Made by a program: the position numbers and the translations under genes
IMG/VR virus record: IMGVR_UViG_3300009285_002889
Location: 1-35,822 of that record
Direction: 5' to 3' (one strand)
DNA length: 35,822 nucleotides
DNA from: a virus
The notes under the pieces: generated by a model
What the model was told of the DNA's origin: nothing
Seen by the model: the letters and a program-made list of their open reading frames with translations, nothing else
The model's database searches: none
Shown: piece after piece, positions 32,873-35,822 of the stretch
Numbering within the stretch: the stretch's first letter is position 1
Layout: the number at the start of each line of letters is the position of its first letter

Positions 32873-33015
32873 TTCTTTTTTTTACTATTTCTCCATTGCG
32901 ACATACAAATAACAACGGCCTGTTTCTGCGGCGTTCCTTCCTTCCTTAAAAATTTTATACATCTCTGTACAAATTCTCCCTGTTTTTCCTTATCTTCCGG
33001 TATTGGTACTGGCAT
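32869..33015 (-). CDS. Small phage-type protein
   Basis: This 48-residue protein, starting MPVPIPEDKEKQGEFVQRC and ending in a Lys run, resembles the short proteins with a conserved FVxRC and CxxxW pattern found near head genes of tailed phages. GAGGTGA gives a strong start. It overlaps the radical SAM gene by 26 bases. Finding it inside the modification island rather than beside the portal is a little unusual. Confidence 0.6.
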   Translation of the reverse strand: MPVPIPEDKEKQGEFVQRCIKFLRKEGTPQKQAVVICMSQWRNSKKKK

Positions 33016-34318
33016 TTTGTTCACCTCTGTTTTTTAATTTAATTAACATCTCCAGCCATAATGACTTTATCTGATTTCTATCCAACCCCCCGCTTTTTGA
33101 ATAATCAATATAACATGTCAACTTTTCATTGTCTGCACGGCATTGCGCTACGTCCCAGTTATTTGCAATGATTTCGTCTTCGAATATCTCGCATCCATAC
33201 TTATCCCTGTTAATCCATAATAACGTACTGGGGAATGGCGCCAACATATACCAGCTAACATTATCAACATAATGTTGTAACATAAACTGTAAACTTTGTT
33301 CTTCCGTTTCCCGTGAACAGCCTGGCAAACCCGTAATCATGTATGTCAATACTTTCATGCCTGCACTTTTGATTTTTCTGATGCCTTCGCTGTTTTGTTC
33401 AACCGTCATACCTTTATCACTTAGCTTTAAAATTTCGTTAGAACCGCTTTCAGTACCAATGCAAACTTCGATGCATCCGCTCTCTGCAAGCTTATCTGCC
33501 AGTTCAGGACACCGTTTAAAATCAGATGCCCTCGTAGTACATCTGTATGTAAAACCTTTACCTTTGAGTAATTCAGCGATTTTAACTACACGCTTCGTAT
33601 CTATAGTGAAAACGTCATCGTATATAATAAACGAATCTATCCCATAATTAAACCTTACTGCTTCCATCTCGATTAAAACTTTCTCAGGACTGTACGCACG
33701 AAAGCTCCCGTTTAAAATTGGTTCACTACAAAATACACAATGATATGGACATCCTTTACTCGTCATCAGACACGTAGCAGGTTTACCATTCATCTTTAAG
33801 GAATATTGCCCCATAGATACAAGTTCCCGTGCTGGCTGCGGTTGCCAGTCGAGGTTCTTAGCTCTGGATACCGGGACACTATAGATAATACGTTCCTGTG
33901 GAAACCCTTCTTTGCATATTGATTCCAGCGCCAGTTCTCCATCTCCAATAACAACATAATCAAATAACATGTATGGCATTACGTCTGATACAGATTTGAC
34001 ATGAACCATTGCAGTTGGATGCGCCCCGCCGGCTATAACCGGGATCTGCCGAAAATGATTTTTTATAAATCCTGCAGTCATAACAGCTTCATAATATTGG
34101 GGGGTAGTTAAACTTATCCCGATTATATCCGGTCTAAATTCTTCAATATAATTTTTTAATATAAAATCATTACAATGGTTCATGTCTATAACCCTTGGCT
34201 CTGCTGCATTTGTCTGCATCAACCATGATGCCAGATATAACGTCCCCAGAGACGGCCTGTCTCCTCCATTACGAAGCCATGGATCTGCAACGTTTATTAA
34301 AAGGATTTTCGGTTTCAT
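32990..34318 (-). CDS. B12-binding-type radical SAM enzyme
   Basis: The 442-residue protein has an N-terminal Rossmann-like domain of the B12-binding type (about 1-140; GGAHPTA, VIGDGE) and a radical SAM core with Cys190-x3-Cys194-x2-Cys197 (GCPYHCVFC) that binds a 4Fe-4S cluster. The usual B12 ligand motif DxHxxG is not obvious, so the cobalamin may be bound without it or lost. Such enzymes methylate or rearrange unreactive carbons, often in sugars or natural products. Its ATG overlaps the GT4 stop by ATGA. Confidence 0.88.
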   Translation of the reverse strand: MKPKILLINVADPWLRNGGDRPSLGTLYLASWLMQTNAAEPRVIDMNHCNDFILKNYIEEFRPDIIGISLTTPQYYEAVMTAGFIKNHFRQIPVIAGGAHPTAMVHVKSVSDVMPYMLFDYVVIGDGELALESICKEGFPQERIIYSVPVSRAKNLDWQPQPARELVSMGQYSLKMNGKPATCLMTSKGCPYHCVFCSEPILNGSFRAYSPEKVLIEMEAVRFNYGIDSFIIYDDVFTIDTKRVVKIAELLKGKGFTYRCTTRASDFKRCPELADKLAESGCIEVCIGTESGSNEILKLSDKGMTVEQNSEGIRKIKSAGMKVLTYMITGLPGCSRETEEQSLQFMLQHYVDNVSWYMLAPFPSTLLWINRDKYGCEIFEDEIIANNWDVAQCRADNEKLTCYIDYSKSGGLDRNQIKSLWLEMLIKLKNRGEQNASTNTGR

Positions 34319-35592
34319 GATTTAATTTTTTGCAATAACTCTTTCCATTGTGGGTGCACTACTAAATTTGAATAAAATTTTATAACTTTTTCCCTGCCGG
34401 TTTCACCAAAGTCCCGCCTTAATCCCGGATCGCAGTATAAAATATTTAACGCTTCTACACATTTAGGTATTGACATTATGCCACGTTCTACAGTCCATGA
34501 ACCTGTTATAGTTCCTTTATCAAAAACTTTATCAATTTCTAAAAAATTATGCATATTATCATATGAACTTTTCTCAACTTCTACAATCGGGACAGAAATC
34601 CCACATTGACCATTTTCCATGATAAGTTCCTGCGTTGTAGTAAAATCAGTAATTACAACCGGGATTTTACATGCCATTGCTTCAATGGTACATATCCCGA
34701 AACCTTCTCCAGAACTACTACTGAGATATATATCTTGTAGATTATATATCTCATTCATAATGTTCCGTTCTATATTTTCAAAGTATCGTATCGGAGAAAA
34801 TACAACACGATTTTCAATATTTAACCTTTTAATTAATTGTCGTATATCAAAAACCGCCGCAGAATCATAAATATCAAGATGTACATAAAGCAAAGCATCA
34901 GGTTTATCCTTGCAAAATAAAGAAAAGGATTTAATTGCCCTGTCGTGCATTTTCCTGCCCTGATTCCTGCCAACAATACCTACGATAAATCTATCTTTTA
35001 AAAGACCTTTAACAAATGTCCCGCTAACAGTCATAACAACTAAATTTTGTTTTAATTTGTTCTTTTCAAAATCAGATAACGGAAAGAACGCATTAATATC
35101 AATGGAATGTGGAATATACAGTAAATCCAGATTATAATAATCTTTAGCTTGTTTCTGTGCAAACTTCGACATTGCAACCACTGTATTAAAATGCTTCAGA
35201 ACCAATTCACATCCGTTCGGATATCCGCCGGTACCGTCACTTGGTACATATAAAATTGAATGCGCCGGACTAAAGTTCATATCAAGAATCCAAGGGTATA
35301 ACATGAAACTATCCAAGAGACATGTAAAGAAATCAGGCTGTAACCTCTGAATTCTCGGTAAAATCAAGTCACGACAATAATCTTCCCTCCCCCGGCCATG
35401 CAACCAAAACTTTAGTTCTGAGCCATCCTGAAACTTTATACCATGCGGAGGTAATATCTGGCCTAAATAATTTGAGCCCTGATAGTGTACTTCATAATCA
35501 TTACTAAGAAAGTTCATTAACTCCTTACTTATCGTACTATATCCTGTATTTGTTAAGGGGGAATCTGACAAATGCAAAATTTTTTGTTTAAT
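34315..35592 (-). CDS. GT4-type glycosyltransferase, first gene of the island
   Basis: This GT-B enzyme of about 425 residues begins KILHLSDSPLTNTGYST, a typical GT4 acceptor loop, has IVGRNQGRK in the second domain and a complete E-x7-E motif in SSSGEGFGICTIEAM. The canonical-looking start codons are poor: the frame offers TTG at 35577, but GGGGTGA is placed for an ATT at 35592, which also restores the expected lysine-isoleucine start. It is expressed from the cassette after the right pentamer tract and overlaps the radical SAM gene by ATGA. Confidence 0.82.
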   Translation of the reverse strand: MKQKILHLSDSPLTNTGYSTISKELMNFLSNDYEVHYQGSNYLGQILPPHGIKFQDGSELKFWLHGRGREDYCRDLILPRIQRLQPDFFTCLLDSFMLYPWILDMNFSPAHSILYVPSDGTGGYPNGCELVLKHFNTVVAMSKFAQKQAKDYYNLDLLYIPHSIDINAFFPLSDFEKNKLKQNLVVMTVSGTFVKGLLKDRFIVGIVGRNQGRKMHDRAIKSFSLFCKDKPDALLYVHLDIYDSAAVFDIRQLIKRLNIENRVVFSPIRYFENIERNIMNEIYNLQDIYLSSSSGEGFGICTIEAMACKIPVVITDFTTTQELIMENGQCGISVPIVEVEKSSYDNMHNFLEIDKVFDKGTITGSWTVERGIMSIPKCVEALNILYCDPGLRRDFGETGREKVIKFYSNLVVHPQWKELLQKIKS

Positions 35593-35596
35593 ATGG

Positions 35597-35612
35597 TCAC
35601 CCCGATTTTATA
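35597..35612 (-). promoter_or_regulatory. TATAAAAT plus GGGGTGA cassette
   Basis: On the minus strand TATAAAAT (35605-35612) is followed by GGGGTGA (35597-35603), 4 bases before the ATT start. It is almost the same block as at 1116-1130 and likewise directly follows a pentamer tract. It is the only promoter seen for the whole modification island. Confidence 0.55.
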
Positions 35613-35616
35613 ATTC

Positions 35617-35771
35617 CCATGCCTCGCCCTGCCAAGCCATGCCTCGCCCTGCCTAGCCGTGCCGCGCCCTGCCTAGCCCCACCCCGCCCAGCCATGCCTG
35701 GCCCTGCCATGCCGCGCCCCGCCTCGCCTCGCCATGCCGCGCCAAGCCATACCCTGCCACACCTTGCCATG
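35617..35771 (-). repeat. Degenerate GGCNN pentamer tract (right)
   Basis: Thirty-one pentamers (CCNNG on the plus strand, GGCNN on the minus) run without interruption apart from a few GGT units. A 36-base run is identical to the left tract at 1042-1077 in inverted orientation. The remaining bases to 35822 hold no gene; peptides read through the tract are low-complexity and not credible. Confidence 0.9.
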
Positions 35772-35822
35772 TCACTAAACTTTTTCACCATTGGGATTTT
35801 TCACATTCCAGTGAACGACTCG

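Noticed and set aside
35597-35791. Minus-strand frame of 64 codons through the right pentamer tract
   Set aside because: It is a low-complexity Gly/Ala/Arg product of the repeat read in one frame; period 5 keeps several frames open by chance.
1-35822. CRISPR array, tRNA, integrase or insertion sequence
   Set aside because: No regularly spaced direct repeats, tRNA-like fold, recombinase motif or transposase was found on either strand by eye.
1-35822. Circular genome with overlapping ends
   Set aside because: The first and last bases share no overlap, so the window is not a closed circle as given.

Overview
The window reads as the structural and accessory part of a head-tailed (HK97-fold, Caudoviricetes-type) virus or provirus, most likely of an archaeon. 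Support for an archaeal host: AT-rich promoters of the TTTATATA / ATTATATAAT type with no recognisable -35 boxes; GGTGA and GAGGTGA ribosome-binding sites; and a very large surface protein crowded with N-x-S/T sequons behind an N-terminal membrane segment. The exact host lineage cannot be read from the sequence, and a bacterial host is not strictly excluded.

Layout. Positions 1-1220 hold a hairpin-rich non-coding stretch, a minus-strand mini ribbon-helix-helix (RHH) regulator with a palindromic operator, a divergent plus-strand pair (an unknown protein and a zinc-ribbon mini-protein), a degenerate GGCNN pentamer tract and a tiny plus-strand ORF. From 1217 to 35592 every supported gene is on the minus strand, so transcription runs right to left. 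Reading in that direction: a glycan and protein-modification island (35592-24212), DNA packaging (small and large terminase, portal fused to a MuF-type head protein), a long fibre, capsid genes (protease-scaffold fusion, cement protein, major capsid protein), connector genes, tail genes (terminator, tube, frameshifted assembly chaperone, tape measure, hub), and a small lysis-like/membrane cluster at 1217-2041.

The island is the most unusual part. It encodes two GT4-type and two GT2-type glycosyltransferases, a third GT2 domain fused to a methyltransferase, an FkbM-type methyltransferase, a GDP-mannose 3,5-epimerase homologue, a UDP-glucose/GDP-mannose 6-dehydrogenase and a B12-type radical SAM enzyme. 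Inside this run sits a tightly overlapping three-gene ubiquitin-like cassette: a ubiquitin-like domain ending in Gly-Gly and fused to a probable E2-like domain, a JAB/JAMM metalloprotease and a ThiF/E1-type adenylating enzyme. This looks like a compact conjugation (or sulfur-carrier) system carried by a virus next to its glycosylation genes.

Two GGCNN pentamer tracts lie near the two ends in inverted orientation. They share a 36-base identical run, and each is followed by nearly the same TATA-plus-GGTGA cassette. Three near-identical ATTATATAAT promoters divide the late region into portal, protease/capsid and tail units. No replication, integration, tRNA, CRISPR or endolysin gene was recognised, so the replication module is probably outside the window.
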